64,000 bases of DNA from an uncultured Thalassolituus sp. (GTDB lineage Bacteria; Pseudomonadota; Gammaproteobacteria; Pseudomonadales; Oceanobacteraceae). Every line of letters starts with the position of its first letter. Within the stretch, counting starts at the first letter, position 1. The DNA is taken from the NCBI RefSeq assembly GCF_950066645.1, contig NZ_CATMFB010000002.1, positions 248,001 to 312,000 of the forward strand, read 5' to 3'. The position numbers were made by a program, and so were the translations under genes. This document shows positions 50,270 to 60,135 of the stretch, piece after piece. The notes under the pieces were generated by a model. The model did no database searches. It saw only the letters and a list, made by a program, of their open reading frames with translations, and was not told where the DNA came from.

Positions 50270-51631
50270 TCAGTTTTCCTCTTTGTCAGCGCACAGTGCC
50301 GTCACTACTTTATCCATCCCGGCACTACGCGATCCCTTAATCAGCAGCGTATCGCCACTGCGGGTATTGTTATTCAGAAAGGCCTGCAGCTGGTCTCTGT
50401 CGGAGAACCAGTGCGCCTCATCACCAAAGGCCGTAGCGGCTGCCTTGCTCAAAGGTCCACAAGCCACGAAATGCTTGATGCCCTGATGTCGGGCATACTC
50501 ACCGACACTGGCATGCATCGCTTCGGCATCCTGTCCAAGTTCTGCCATATCGCCCATCACCAACCAGCTTTCTGACGCCATAGAAAGAACATCCACAGCG
50601 GCAAAAAATGAGGAAGGATTCGCGTTATATGCATCGTTAATAATTTTCTGTCCGCCAGCTCCCTGACAGGACTGCATACGACCACCCACGGCCTGAGCAC
50701 TTGCCAGACCAGCGATAATTTCATCCCAACTCAGGCCAACTGCACGGGTAGCAGCGATCACGGCCAGGGCATTGCGTACGTTATGTTCACCCATCAAGTG
50801 CAGAGAAATCTTTCTGGTCCCGCCTTCAGCAATCAGATCAAATTCACTGCCTTCAAGTGTGCTACGGATATTTTCTGCACGCACATCTGCGCCAGAGTTA
50901 ACACCGAAAGTCACAATATTCAGATGTGCTGCGCGAGCACGCCACGCATCGATAAATACATCGTCTGCATTCAGTACTGCGGTTCCGCCCGGCTGAATAA
51001 AATCAATCAGTTCACCCTTCGCTTCTGCAATTCCGGGAACCGAACCAAAACCTTCGAGGTGTGCCGTGCCGACGTTAGTAATGATGCCGACGTGCGGGCG
51101 TACGAAGGCTGCGGTATAAGCAATTTCACCACCTGCACTCGCACCCAGCTCAATCATTGCCGCTTCATGCTGCGGCTCCAGGCTGAGCAGTGTCAGAGGT
51201 GCACCAATATGATTGTTCAGATTTCCCTGCGTCATCAGGGTGCAGAATTTCTGCGCTAAAACATCCGCAGTTAACTGCTTAACACTGGTTTTTCCGGCAC
51301 TGCCGGTGACGGCCACAACCGGGCCTTCAAACTGATTCCGGTGCCAGGCAGACAGCTGCCCCAGTGCTTTCAGTGTGTCGTTAACACGGATAACGGGCAG
51401 CGAAGTGTCTGTCTCTTCTGAGGCCAGCATCGCAACGGCACCATTCTCTTCAGCAACACCTGCAAACTGATGTCCGTTAAAACGCTCTCCGGTAAGAGGC
51501 ACATATAAGGATCCCGCTTCCAGAGTCCGGGTGTCGGTAGAAACACTGTGGCAGACGATTTCCTCATCATTGCGAGTAAGAACACCGCCGGTAATCCCGG
51601 CGATCAGCGCAAGCGGAAGATCACGCAGCAT
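50270..51631 (-). CDS. murF: UDP-MurNAc-tripeptide-D-Ala-D-Ala ligase MurF
   Basis: MurF adds the D-Ala-D-Ala dipeptide. The ATG at 51631 is preceded by GGGAGGTG and gives 453 aa beginning [15 protein letters not shown]; 36 upstream in-frame codons lie within murE and do not fit the family. The ATP loop [13 protein letters not shown] and [15 protein letters not shown] are diagnostic. It overlaps murE by 11 bp. Confidence 0.95.
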   Translation of the reverse strand: MLRDLPLALIAGITGGVLTRNDEEIVCHSVSTDTRTLEAGSLYVPLTGERFNGHQFAGVAEENGAVAMLASEETDTSLPVIRVNDTLKALGQLSAWHRNQFEGPVVAVTGSAGKTSVKQLTADVLAQKFCTLMTQGNLNNHIGAPLTLLSLEPQHEAAMIELGASAGGEIAYTAAFVRPHVGIITNVGTAHLEGFGSVPGIAEAKGELIDFIQPGGTAVLNADDVFIDAWRARAAHLNIVTFGVNSGADVRAENIRSTLEGSEFDLIAEGGTRKISLHLMGEHNVRNALAVIAATRAVGLSWDEIIAGLASAQAVGGRMQSCQGAGGQKIINDAYNANPSSFFAAVDVLSMASESWLVMGDMAELGQDAEAMHASVGEYARHQGIKHFVACGPLSKAAATAFGDEAHWFSDRDQLQAFLNNNTRSGDTLLIKGSRSAGMDKVVTALCADKEEN

Positions 51632-53084
51632 AGTCACCTCCCGCCCGTCGGTAACCAAGGGAGTACACGGTCTGTGCATCACTGTAGCTGTGTCGGATAC
51701 CTGCAATTTCCTGATACGTTTCGTGGCCTTTTCCGGCAATCAGCACCAGACCGGTCGTCGGAGTTGCTGCAATTGCTGAACGTATTGCAACAGCACGATC
51801 ATGCTCAAACTTATAATGCTCAGACGCGGCGGACTGACGGATATCGGCAAATATCTGATCGGAATTTTCGCCGCGGGGATTATCATCCGTTACCCAGACA
51901 GCATCAGCGGTTGCAACAGCATCGGCCATCAGAGGTCGTTTTTTACGATCGCGCTCACCGCCACAGCCAAACACCACGCTCAGATAAGCGCCGCTATTTT
52001 TCAGTGCGCCAACGACGTTCACCAGGGCGTCCGGGGTATGGGCAAAATCAATGACGACCGCAGGCTGGCCTTCTGCCAGATAGAGTTCCATACGACCATC
52101 CACCGGGCGTAATTTTCCGGCGCTTTCCGCCAATGATGAAAACTCGTACCCAAGCGCTGACAGAGCCGCCAGTGCTGACGTTACATTAGCGATATTAAAC
52201 TCGCCCATAAGCGCGAGATTTAGTTCAGATTCACCCCATGGGGAACGTACATTGGCCTTCATGCCCAGCCCGGTAAATTCTACAGACGAGTACTGCACCT
52301 GCGCTGCAGGAGAACTGCCGGTGCTGATCTTCGATCCGGTCAGTGCGGACTGCAACAATTTTTCGCCATATTCATCATCAGTATTAATGACGGCGATATT
52401 ACTTAGCTCAGGGTCAAACAGGCGCGACTTGGCAGCAACATAGGTCGCCATATCGCCGTGATAATCGAGATGATCCTGGGAGATATTGGTCAATACAGAC
52501 ACGCTGAATTTCAGCCCTTCAACCCGGCCCTGATCCAGACCATGCGATGAGACTTCAATCGCCGCGATGTCAGCCCCAGCCTGCGCTACTTCATTCAGCA
52601 GCCGGTAGGTCAGGCAGATATCCGGCGTGGTATTCCGGGTTGGCTGAAGGTGTGGCCAGAGGCCATTTCCCAGTGTACCGATGACGCCACATTGAATACC
52701 CTTCAGCTCAAGCAACTGAGCGCAGTACTGAGTCACAGAGCTTTTGCCATTTGTACCGGTAACACCAATCAGACGGACATCGCCTGCCGCACAATAACGA
52801 CGGTTCAGCCAGACAGGTAATTGCTGACGCAGCTGCGGGAGATAAAACACAGGAACACCATTCTCTGCGCAACGGAAACCCTGTTCGCCTTCCGCAAGTA
52901 CGGCAGCGGCCCCACCGGCAATGGCATCTTCAATAAATTTCTCACCGTGGCCTGCAGTACCTGAACGGGCAATAAAAAGATCGCCTTTATTGACATCACG
53001 ACTGTCAGATACCAGATGATTAAATTCACGATCCCACTCGGGAGGCAGGTACATATCCTGACTGAGTAGCTGCGACAATTTCAT
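51621..53084 (-). CDS. murE: UDP-MurNAc-L-Ala-D-Glu:meso-diaminopimelate ligase MurE
   Basis: MurE adds the third residue of the stem peptide. The ATP loop GVTGTNGKSSVTQYC and the DNPR motif (TDDNPRGENSDQI), specific for meso-diaminopimelate, are present in the 487-aa protein. It overlaps ftsI by 4 bp and murF by 11 bp. Confidence 0.97.
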   Translation of the reverse strand: MKLSQLLSQDMYLPPEWDREFNHLVSDSRDVNKGDLFIARSGTAGHGEKFIEDAIAGGAAAVLAEGEQGFRCAENGVPVFYLPQLRQQLPVWLNRRYCAAGDVRLIGVTGTNGKSSVTQYCAQLLELKGIQCGVIGTLGNGLWPHLQPTRNTTPDICLTYRLLNEVAQAGADIAAIEVSSHGLDQGRVEGLKFSVSVLTNISQDHLDYHGDMATYVAAKSRLFDPELSNIAVINTDDEYGEKLLQSALTGSKISTGSSPAAQVQYSSVEFTGLGMKANVRSPWGESELNLALMGEFNIANVTSALAALSALGYEFSSLAESAGKLRPVDGRMELYLAEGQPAVVIDFAHTPDALVNVVGALKNSGAYLSVVFGCGGERDRKKRPLMADAVATADAVWVTDDNPRGENSDQIFADIRQSAASEHYKFEHDRAVAIRSAIAATPTTGLVLIAGKGHETYQEIAGIRHSYSDAQTVYSLGYRRAGGDYAA

Positions 53085-54799
53085 CGGCTGCCCCCCGCCA
53101 CCTGAAGCATCTGCGCTTCACCTGGCTGGTCAGGAATCACCTGACGTAATCTCAACGCCTGTTCCATAATCCGCGAGAAAACGGGAGCCGCAACCTCACC
53201 GCCGTAGTATTCCTGTCCCTGAGGCGCATCCACTACCACGACCAGAACCAGATCCGGATCACTCAGTGGAGCGAGACCTGCGAAAAATGCTGTGTACTCA
53301 GAATCTTCATATCCCGAACGACCCACCTTGTGCGCCGTCCCGGTTTTTCCGCCAACACGATAGCCTTCTACCGCAGCGCGTTTACCCGTACCATTTTTTC
53401 CGACTACAGTTTCCAGCATATCGAGAATCTGATGCGCCGTGCGCTCAGACATCACCCGCTCACATGGCTGAGTACCTGTCTGCACCATCAACAGCGAAAC
53501 ATGCTTACGGCAACCATCAACAAAACTGGTGTAAGCCTCAGCAAGCTGCAGCGGAGAAATGGAAAGACCGTATCCATAAGATACGGTCGCAAGGCGGAGT
53601 TCATCGAGCTGTTCAGGGTACGGCATACTGCCTGTTGCCTCGCCCGGAAACCCGAGCGTTCCGGGCTGGCCAATGCCCGCTTTTGTATATAATTCCCAGA
53701 TGGCTTCAGGGCCGACATCATGCGCCAGAAGGCTGACGCCTATATTGCTCGATTTCGTAATAATTCCGGTCAGATCCAGCACACCATAATCGCGGTGATC
53801 GCGGATGGTTTTATTTTTTATACGCTTATATCCGGGCGACGTATTCACCGGTGTAGACGGAGAGTAGCGGCCTGATTCAAGTGCTGCGGCAACCGTGAAA
53901 GGTTTCATGGTTGATCCGGGTTCAATCAGATCAGCAACAGCGCGGTTACGCATATGTTCAGGGCGCAGAGTGGCACGGTTGTTCGGGTTATATGACGGCT
54001 GCCCCACCAGCGCGAGAATTTCTCCGGTTTTTGCATTGAGCATAACCGCACTGCCAGCATGCGCTTTATGCGCCTGCACTACAGCCTTTAATTCACGATA
54101 TGCGAGGTATTGCAGGCGAAGATCAATCGTTAGTGGAAGACTTTCACCAGCCTGCGGAACAGCATCAACTCCCAGCTGTTTTATCACGTTACCCATAAGG
54201 TCTTTTACGACTTTACGCGAGCCATCCTGCCCCTGAAGGTACTGATCAAATGCCAGCTCAAGGCCTTCCTGCCCCTTCCCGTCAATATTGACGATACCAA
54301 GGGTATGGGCGGTCACTTCTGCCGCAGGATAATAACGACGGAAATCATCATCACCATACAGGCCGGCAATGCGGCGTTTCAGAATGCGCCCTGCAAGTTC
54401 AGGCTCAACCTGACGCTTCACATAATGAAAAGAGCGGCCCTGACGAGCCGCTTTTTCTACACTGCGCACCAGGTCTCTGGCGTTCATTCCGAGGTCTTTT
54501 GCAACCTCTGACATTTTCTGGGGGTCGACCTGCTGTGGATTCACCCATAAAGTCACAACCGGCGTACTGACGGCCATAGGCTCACCGTGACGATCAGTAA
54601 TCATGCCGCGACTGGCCGGCTGCAATTCACTGCGTACCGTGCGTTTTTCACCCTGCTCAAACAGAAATGGCTGTTCGATGGTGTGCAGCATAATCAGGCG
54701 CCCCAATAGCAGCAGTAACAGCGACGCAAAAGCCACCAGCACCAGCGTCATACGCCAGCGCTGCATTCCAGCTTCTGTCTGTTTCTGTTCTGTTGCCAT
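53081..54799 (-). CDS. ftsI: Septal transpeptidase FtsI (PBP3)
   Basis: FtsI crosslinks septal peptidoglycan. A single membrane anchor (LVLVAFASLLLLLLGRLIML) precedes the dimerisation domain and a penicillin-binding domain with SxxK (EPGSTMKPF), SSN (ITKSSNIGVS) and KTG (VGGKTGTAHK). At 572 aa it is of typical length. It overlaps ftsL by 1 bp (TAATG). Confidence 0.97.
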   Translation of the reverse strand: MATEQKQTEAGMQRWRMTLVLVAFASLLLLLLGRLIMLHTIEQPFLFEQGEKRTVRSELQPASRGMITDRHGEPMAVSTPVVTLWVNPQQVDPQKMSEVAKDLGMNARDLVRSVEKAARQGRSFHYVKRQVEPELAGRILKRRIAGLYGDDDFRRYYPAAEVTAHTLGIVNIDGKGQEGLELAFDQYLQGQDGSRKVVKDLMGNVIKQLGVDAVPQAGESLPLTIDLRLQYLAYRELKAVVQAHKAHAGSAVMLNAKTGEILALVGQPSYNPNNRATLRPEHMRNRAVADLIEPGSTMKPFTVAAALESGRYSPSTPVNTSPGYKRIKNKTIRDHRDYGVLDLTGIITKSSNIGVSLLAHDVGPEAIWELYTKAGIGQPGTLGFPGEATGSMPYPEQLDELRLATVSYGYGLSISPLQLAEAYTSFVDGCRKHVSLLMVQTGTQPCERVMSERTAHQILDMLETVVGKNGTGKRAAVEGYRVGGKTGTAHKVGRSGYEDSEYTAFFAGLAPLSDPDLVLVVVVDAPQGQEYYGGEVAAPVFSRIMEQALRLRQVIPDQPGEAQMLQVAGGSR

Positions 54800-55050
54800 T
54801 AGCGGAAAACCTGTGTGTGATCCGGATCTTTCATACCCAGACGCTTACGCGCCAGAGTGTCGATTCTTCCATGCGCGGTCAGTGTGCTTTTTTCCAACAC
54901 CAGTCGCGTCTGTTCCTGTAATAATTCCTGGCGAAGGCGATCCGCCTTCTGCCATTCCTGCAATAAATCCCGGTGCCAGCTGACAATGCTTACCTGCGCC
55001 ACCGCGCTGATAATGACCAGGCTCCAGAGAAGCCCCTGCAGGACACTCAT
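54799..55050 (-). CDS. ftsL: Cell division protein FtsL
   Basis: A short bitopic protein (83 aa) with one N-terminal membrane helix ([21 protein letters not shown]) and a periplasmic coiled coil (about 35-70) that pairs with FtsB. Sequence conservation in this family is low; identity rests on topology and the position between rsmH and ftsI. Confidence 0.9.
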   Translation of the reverse strand: MSVLQGLLWSLVIISAVAQVSIVSWHRDLLQEWQKADRLRQELLQEQTRLVLEKSTLTAHGRIDTLARKRLGMKDPDHTQVFR

Positions 55051-55982
55051 GCCAGGCGCTCTGCAATTCTTAATACAGCACTGCGTGAACGCGGATTACG
55101 GGAGATTTCTTCTTGCCCTGGCATAATTGCTTTGCCAATTTTCTTCATCGTGCGTCCCAGCTGATCTTCCATCACTGGCAGACCTGGTGGCAGATCACGA
55201 CCCTTTTCCTGAGCACGGATAAAGCGCTTCACAATCCGGTCTTCCAGCGAGTGAAAACTGATCACCGCGAGGCGCCCCTGTGCCTGCAGAAGATCAACAC
55301 TGTCAGCGAGTACCGTTTCCAGGTCGCCCAGTTCGTTGTTCACCGCAATACGGATCGCCTGAAAAGCACGGGTCGCCGGGTGCTTATGTTTTTCCCAGGC
55401 AGGGTTCGCTTCTTTAATAATTTCAGCCAGTTCACTGGTGCGCGTAATGTCGCGATTTTTGCGTTCACGGATCAGAGCTCCGGCCATACGACGGGCAAAC
55501 CGTTCTTCGCCATATTCTTTTAATACGCGGGCAATTTCTTTTTCTTCGGTCGTTGCAACCCATTCGGCCGCACTGATCCCGGCGTCCGGATTCATCCGCA
55601 TATCCAGCGGTCCGTCTTTCAGAAAACTGAATCCACGCTCCGGGTCATCCAACTGAGGTGATGACACACCGAGGTCAAGCAGAATACCGGTGACTTTTTC
55701 GATACCCAGGTTCGCCAGCTCGTCTTTCATATCGGCAAAGCTCGACTGCACAATCTGAAAGCGCGCATCTTCCTGCGCCAGCGCCTGGCCGCTGGCAATC
55801 GCCAGTGGATCTTTATCAAAACCGATCAGACGCCCTTTTTCTGACAGACGACTGAGCAACAGACGGCTGTGACCACCCCGCCCGAACGTGCCATCAACAT
55901 ACACACCATCCGGATCGGTAACGCAGCCATCGACTGTCTCGTCCAGCAGAACGGTGGTGTGATAGAAATCGGCAAGGCTCAT
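55047..55982 (-). CDS. rsmH: 16S rRNA (cytosine1402-N4)-methyltransferase RsmH
   Basis: RsmH (MraW) N4-methylates C1402 of 16S rRNA, the same base 2'-O-methylated by RsmI at the other end of the window. The 311-aa protein has [36 protein letters not shown] and [16 protein letters not shown]. It overlaps mraZ and ftsL by 4 bp each. Confidence 0.97.
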   Translation of the reverse strand: MSLADFYHTTVLLDETVDGCVTDPDGVYVDGTFGRGGHSRLLLSRLSEKGRLIGFDKDPLAIASGQALAQEDARFQIVQSSFADMKDELANLGIEKVTGILLDLGVSSPQLDDPERGFSFLKDGPLDMRMNPDAGISAAEWVATTEEKEIARVLKEYGEERFARRMAGALIRERKNRDITRTSELAEIIKEANPAWEKHKHPATRAFQAIRIAVNNELGDLETVLADSVDLLQAQGRLAVISFHSLEDRIVKRFIRAQEKGRDLPPGLPVMEDQLGRTMKKIGKAIMPGQEEISRNPRSRSAVLRIAERLA

Positions 55983-56434
55983 AGTGAAATACTCATAATC
56001 TGTTCTGACAGCTCGGATTCGTCGTTAACCACGCTCAGGTATTCATCGCGGGTTTCTTCCCACGCTTCTTTACTCCAGAGCTCCAGCTTTTTGCCCTGAC
56101 CAATCAGTACGGTTTCTTTCTCCAGGCCCGCGTAGTCGCGTAGCGCCTGAGAAAGAAGAATCCGGCCACTGCTGTCGATTTCGACATCGGTGGCATGCCC
56201 CAGCAACAGACGCTGAATACGTCGCGCCGCTTTATTAAAGGAAGGAAGAGCGGTGATCTGAGCTTCAATCTGCTCCCACTCATTTGCCGGGTACACAAGC
56301 AACGAACGTTCTTCGGTGTCTATGGTCACGACCAGATGGCCACCACAAAGCTCCGCCAGGCGTTCCCGATACTTGGTCGGGATCGCCAGGCGCCCTTTGG
56401 CGTCCAGATTGATCGTGTTAAGCCCCCGAAACAT
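55979..56434 (-). CDS. mraZ: Transcriptional regulator MraZ
   Basis: MraZ is the SpoVT/AbrB-fold repressor of its own dcw operon. The two swapped-hairpin repeats carry the conserved D-x3-R units [15 protein letters not shown] and [15 protein letters not shown]. At 151 aa it is normal. Its cognate boxes lie directly upstream, at 56479-56503. Confidence 0.97.
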   Translation of the reverse strand: MFRGLNTINLDAKGRLAIPTKYRERLAELCGGHLVVTIDTEERSLLVYPANEWEQIEAQITALPSFNKAARRIQRLLLGHATDVEIDSSGRILLSQALRDYAGLEKETVLIGQGKKLELWSKEAWEETRDEYLSVVNDESELSEQIMSISL

Positions 56435-56478
56435 ATGTTCGTCCCTAGTTGTGTGAGTGAGTCAGACAACAAATCTTT

Positions 56479-56503
56479 CCCACAATTACCCACTATCTTC
56501 CAC
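56479..56503 (-). promoter_or_regulatory. MraZ operator: three GTGGR boxes at 10-bp spacing
   Basis: On the minus strand, GTGGA (56503-56499), GTGGG (56493-56489) and GTGGG (56483-56479) recur exactly every 10 bp, the known layout of MraZ-binding repeats. They start 8 bp after the -10 box, so MraZ bound here would block initiation. Confidence 0.85.
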
Positions 56504-56511
56504 TTTTTGAC

Positions 56512-56540
56512 ACTATAGAAACGGTATTGGCTATTTGCAA
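56512..56540 (-). promoter_or_regulatory. Main dcw promoter upstream of mraZ
   Basis: TTGCAA (56540-56535), a 17-bp spacer and TATAGT (56517-56512) on the minus strand form a good sigma-70 promoter, 77 bp before the mraZ ATG. The intergenic stretch 56435-56890 otherwise holds a second pair of MraZ-like boxes and the DUF502 upstream region. Confidence 0.75.
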
Positions 56541-56610
56541 GCCTGAATGGGGGCTGCTTCAGGGGAATTTTGTTAACAAACACAAGGACTTAGAGGAAAA
56601 TTTCAAGGAG

Positions 56611-56630
56611 GTGGGGAAAAGTGGGTGACA
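56611..56630 (+). promoter_or_regulatory. Second pair of MraZ-like boxes, opposite strand
   Basis: GTGGG at 56611-56615 and again at 56621-56625 on the plus strand, 10 bp apart, match the MraZ box pattern. A third, isolated GTGGGG lies at 56685. They sit between the dcw promoter and the DUF502 gene. No clear -35/-10 pair is visible next to them; a TATTAT at 56771-56776 is the nearest -10-like sequence for the plus strand. Confidence 0.45.
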
Positions 56631-56890
56631 AAACCCAATCAGAGTGACCAACCTGCGTGCGATACTTAAAGTAAGTTGTTAAGAGTGGGGAAATCTGACC
56701 GCCTTTTAGACGTTTTTTGCATATGAAGTGACCACTAACAAACTTCTGGTCTTATGATGTTGCGTGTGGCGTATTATGCCCGAAAGGGATCACCGGGTCT
56801 GCACAAGTACGTCATTCACCGGTAACCTGAACCATACACTCTGTTTTACACTCCAATCCAGATATTCAGACAGGCTTCTGAGGCTTATTA

Positions 56891-57583
56891 ATGAAACGAC
56901 TCCTGCTCCGCCCCTTCATCAAAGGCTCAATGGTATTGCTGCCACTACTGGTAACCACCTGGCTCGTCTGGTCTGCCCTTGCCTGGCTGAATGAGCTGGG
57001 CGTATCAGCGCTGCACCTGGTGCATCCTGATCTGGTTCTGTTTCCCGGGGTCGGCCTGCTGGTAATGCTGGTCACACTGCTCAGTGTCGGCCTGCTGTTT
57101 CAGTTCAACCCGATCAGCTGGGTCTATCAGTATGTTGAGGACGCGTTTCTGCGCTTACCTCTCGTCAAAACCCTCTATGGCGCGGTCAAAGACTTTGCGG
57201 CCATGTTCGACGGCGAAAAACCGAAAGCCCAGCAGGTAGTTCTGGTGGAAATGCCGGAAATAGGACAACTGATCGGCTTCGTCACATCAGATCATGTCCC
57301 GGAGCAGGTCATGCGAACCAACGAAGGCCAGAACCTTTACGCCATTTACCTGCCCATGAGCTATATGGTTGGCGGTTACACGCTCTTCCTTCCGAAAGAG
57401 CGGCTGACCTTTGTCGACTGGTCGGTAGAGGATGCAATGCGCTTCGCACTGACGGCGGGTATTTCCCAGAGTCAGGCCCGCGCACGGCATGAGCCGGGCA
57501 AGCCCGCCACGCCATCTTCCACCAGCGAAGTACAGGCGCCGGCCGCGCCCGGATCAGCGTCCGGATCTGAGGGTACTGCGTAA
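56891..57583 (+). CDS. DUF502 family membrane protein
   Basis: Two N-terminal membrane helices ([20 protein letters not shown] and [18 protein letters not shown]) are followed by a soluble domain with the family block [24 protein letters not shown] and later [17 protein letters not shown]. The last 40 residues are Pro/Ala/Ser-rich and probably disordered. Function is unknown in bacteria. It is divergent from mraZ across 456 bp and converges on bioA with a 30-bp overlap. Confidence 0.88.
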   Translation: MKRLLLRPFIKGSMVLLPLLVTTWLVWSALAWLNELGVSALHLVHPDLVLFPGVGLLVMLVTLLSVGLLFQFNPISWVYQYVEDAFLRLPLVKTLYGAVKDFAAMFDGEKPKAQQVVLVEMPEIGQLIGFVTSDHVPEQVMRTNEGQNLYAIYLPMSYMVGGYTLFLPKERLTFVDWSVEDAMRFALTAGISQSQARARHEPGKPATPSSTSEVQAPAAPGSASGSEGTA

Positions 57584-58858
57584 CGCGGCGACCATATTCC
57601 CGGTCAGGAAGGCAAGGTCTTCCTGATCCATCACAAACGGCGGCATAACGTAGAAGTTGTGCGCGAAAGGTCTGACCCAGATACCGCGTGCAACGCACTC
57701 TGGCTGGAGCTTTGCCATATCAACGGGCTGCTCCAGCTCAATAACCCCAATCGCGCCCAGCACCCGGACATCCGCCACACCGTCGATGGCTCTGGCGGGT
57801 GCCAGCCCCTCGTTCAACCCTGTTTCTATCGCGGCCACCTGCGATTGCCAGTCGTTGCTGACCAACAGATCCAGACTTGCACAGGCAACGCGGCAGGCCA
57901 GCGGATTCCCCATAAACGTCGGACCGTGCATAAAGCAGCCGGCCTCTCCATTGCTGATGGTGTCCGCGACGTTACCCGTGGCCAGAGTGGCGGCCAGCGT
58001 CATATAGCCCCCCGTCAGCGCCTTCCCTACGCACATGATATCCGGGCTGATTCCGGCATGTTCGCACGCGAAGAGTCTGCCCGAACGGCCGAAGCCGGTC
58101 GCGATTTCATCCGCGATCAGCAGAACCCCGTATTCATCGCAGAGTCGCCGCGCCTGACGCAAGTATTCCGGATGATAAAAACGCATCCCACCAGCCCCCT
58201 GAACCACAGGTTCAAGAATCAGGGCGGCGATGCTTTTATGGTTGTCTGCCAACATCTTTTTCAGAGGGGCGATATCGTCATCTGACCATTCTTCATCAAA
58301 GCGTGTCTGCGGCGCGGGCACGAAAAACTGCTCAGGCAGGATACCGCTGAACAGATGGTGCATTCCCCGGGTAGGATCACAGAGCGACATAGCACCGAGC
58401 GTATCTCCGTGATACCCACGTTCCAGTGCCAGTAACCGGGTGCGTCCTGTTTCCCCTCTGGCCTGCTGGTACTGGATGGCCATTTTAATGGCGACCTCTA
58501 CAGACACAGAACCCGAATCAGCAATAAAGACCTTATCCAGCCCCGGCGGAGACAGCTCTACCAGCCGGCGCCCCAGCTCGACTGCCGGCCCATGGGTCAG
58601 CCCCCCGAACATCACGTGACTCATACGCTCCGCCTGCTCGGTCAGGGCGGCGTTGAGCACAGGATGATTGTAGCCATGCACCGCACACCACCAGCTCGAC
58701 ATGCCATCGACCAGCTCACGTCCATCGGCAAGACGCAGGCGCACGCCGCTGGCGCTTTCAACTGGCCAGATATTGCCGGGCTGAGTCATAGAGCTGTAGG
58801 GATGCCAGAGGTGTTCCCGGTCGTAGTCCAGATCCGGAGTAACAAACGGCGATGTCAT
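57554..58858 (-). CDS. bioA: Adenosylmethionine-8-amino-7-oxononanoate aminotransferase BioA
   Basis: BioA converts KAPA to DAPA with SAM as amino donor. This class III PLP enzyme (434 aa) shows [48 protein letters not shown] and the PLP lysine in [16 protein letters not shown]. It is divergent from bioFHCD with 110 bp between them, an arrangement known from E. coli bioA/bioBFCD. Confidence 0.96.
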   Translation of the reverse strand: MTSPFVTPDLDYDREHLWHPYSSMTQPGNIWPVESASGVRLRLADGRELVDGMSSWWCAVHGYNHPVLNAALTEQAERMSHVMFGGLTHGPAVELGRRLVELSPPGLDKVFIADSGSVSVEVAIKMAIQYQQARGETGRTRLLALERGYHGDTLGAMSLCDPTRGMHHLFSGILPEQFFVPAPQTRFDEEWSDDDIAPLKKMLADNHKSIAALILEPVVQGAGGMRFYHPEYLRQARRLCDEYGVLLIADEIATGFGRSGRLFACEHAGISPDIMCVGKALTGGYMTLAATLATGNVADTISNGEAGCFMHGPTFMGNPLACRVACASLDLLVSNDWQSQVAAIETGLNEGLAPARAIDGVADVRVLGAIGVIELEQPVDMAKLQPECVARGIWVRPFAHNFYVMPPFVMDQEDLAFLTGNMVAALRSTLRSGR

Positions 58859-58889
58859 AACGACTCCTGCTGCTGATTCTTTGCTGAGT

Positions 58890-58921
58890 AGTAAACCACA
58901 TCATCGCCATGAAGTTGACCA
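58890..58921. promoter_or_regulatory. Candidate BirA operator between bioA and bioF
   Basis: TAGTAAACC and, after 15 bp, AGTTGACCA form an imperfect inverted repeat. The left half fits the BirA half-site TTGTAAACC at eight of nine positions and the right half matches GGTTTACAA at six of nine. Spacing and position between divergent biotin genes fit. The sequence match alone is modest. Confidence 0.45.
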
Positions 58922-58968
58922 CTCAGGCGCGCAGCTTAAGATGATGGCATCGGATATTGGATACTTTC

Positions 58969-60135
58969 ATGGCCTGGAACGAGCGCATCCACAACGCCCT
59001 GCAAACCCGCCGCGACCAACATTTATGGCGCCAGCGTCAGACTCTGGAGTCCGCCCAGGGGACGCGCGTGTTCTGCGACGGGAAAGAGTATATAAACTTC
59101 TGCTCGAATGACTATCTGGGACTCGCCAGCACTGGCACCGATGAACTCTCCGCAGCCGCACTCCGCTGGGGAACAGGCAGCGGCGCCTCTCACCTGGTCT
59201 GCGGTCACAGTCAGGCGCATCACGACCTGGAGCAGGCGCTGGCGGACTATACAGGCTACCCCCGCGCGCTCCTGTTTTCGACGGGCTATATGGCCAACGT
59301 CGGTGTCATCAGCGCACTGGCCCAGCGTGGCGATCTGATTCTGCAGGACAAACTGAACCACGCCTCGCTGCTGGATGGCGCCCAGTTGAGTCGGGCCCGG
59401 ATGCTGCGGTATCGCCATACCGACGTCGGGCACCTCAACGAGCTGCTGAGTGAGCGCGAGGGTCATTCTGGTGAAACTCTGATCGTCAGTGACAGTATTT
59501 TCAGCATGGATGGTGATCTTGCCGATATTGCCGCCCTGGCAGATGTCAGCAGACAGCATCAGGCACTGCTGATGATTGATGATGCCCACGGGCTGGGAAT
59601 TCTCGGCCCCCAGGGCCAGGGAGCACGTGCACACTTCGGACTCTCAACAGCCGATCTGCCCGTCTACATAGGCACGCTAGGCAAAGCCTTTGGTGGATAC
59701 GGCGCCTTCGTCGCCGGCTCCGATGACCTCATCGACTACCTGATCCAGTTTGCGCGCTCCTACATTTATACGACCGCTATGCCACCCGCTCTGGCCGATG
59801 CAATGCAGGGTAACCTGCAGCGGATGAAGGATGATTCACTGCGCAGTCGCCTGCAGGCGCGCATTCTCCAGTTCAGACAAGGTGCGCAGGACAGCGGGCT
59901 CCCCCTGATGCCATCACTCAGCCCCATTCAGCCCCTGCTGATCGGTAGCAGCGATAAGGCTCTGCAATTAAGTAGCAGGCTACGGGAGGCGGGACTCTGG
60001 GTCAGTGCAATCCGTCCTCCGACTGTGCCACAGAACGAAGCCCGCCTGCGCGTGACGTTATCCGCCGCACATACTGCCGCAGACGTTGATCTCCTGCTGA
60101 GCGTATTGTCCGACTGCTGGCAGGCAGAATCATGA
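58969..60135 (+). CDS. bioF: 8-amino-7-oxononanoate synthase BioF
   Basis: BioF condenses pimeloyl-ACP (or CoA) with alanine to give KAPA. The ATG at 58969 (388 aa) is preferred to an upstream TTG. PLP-enzyme blocks include FCSNDYLGLA, GSGASHLVCGHSQAHHDLE, MIDDAHGLGILGPQG and the PLP lysine in GTLGKAFGGYGAFVAG. It overlaps bioH by 4 bp. Confidence 0.96.
   Translation: MAWNERIHNALQTRRDQHLWRQRQTLESAQGTRVFCDGKEYINFCSNDYLGLASTGTDELSAAALRWGTGSGASHLVCGHSQAHHDLEQALADYTGYPRALLFSTGYMANVGVISALAQRGDLILQDKLNHASLLDGAQLSRARMLRYRHTDVGHLNELLSEREGHSGETLIVSDSIFSMDGDLADIAALADVSRQHQALLMIDDAHGLGILGPQGQGARAHFGLSTADLPVYIGTLGKAFGGYGAFVAGSDDLIDYLIQFARSYIYTTAMPPALADAMQGNLQRMKDDSLRSRLQARILQFRQGAQDSGLPLMPSLSPIQPLLIGSSDKALQLSSRLREAGLWVSAIRPPTVPQNEARLRVTLSAAHTAADVDLLLSVLSDCWQAES

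Noticed and set aside
56605-56647. Strong AAGGAGGTG followed at 56621 by GTG and an 8-codon frame (GDKTQSE then stop)
   Set aside because: Too short to support; the same bases are better explained as MraZ-like boxes, and nothing downstream is arranged like a leader-peptide attenuator.
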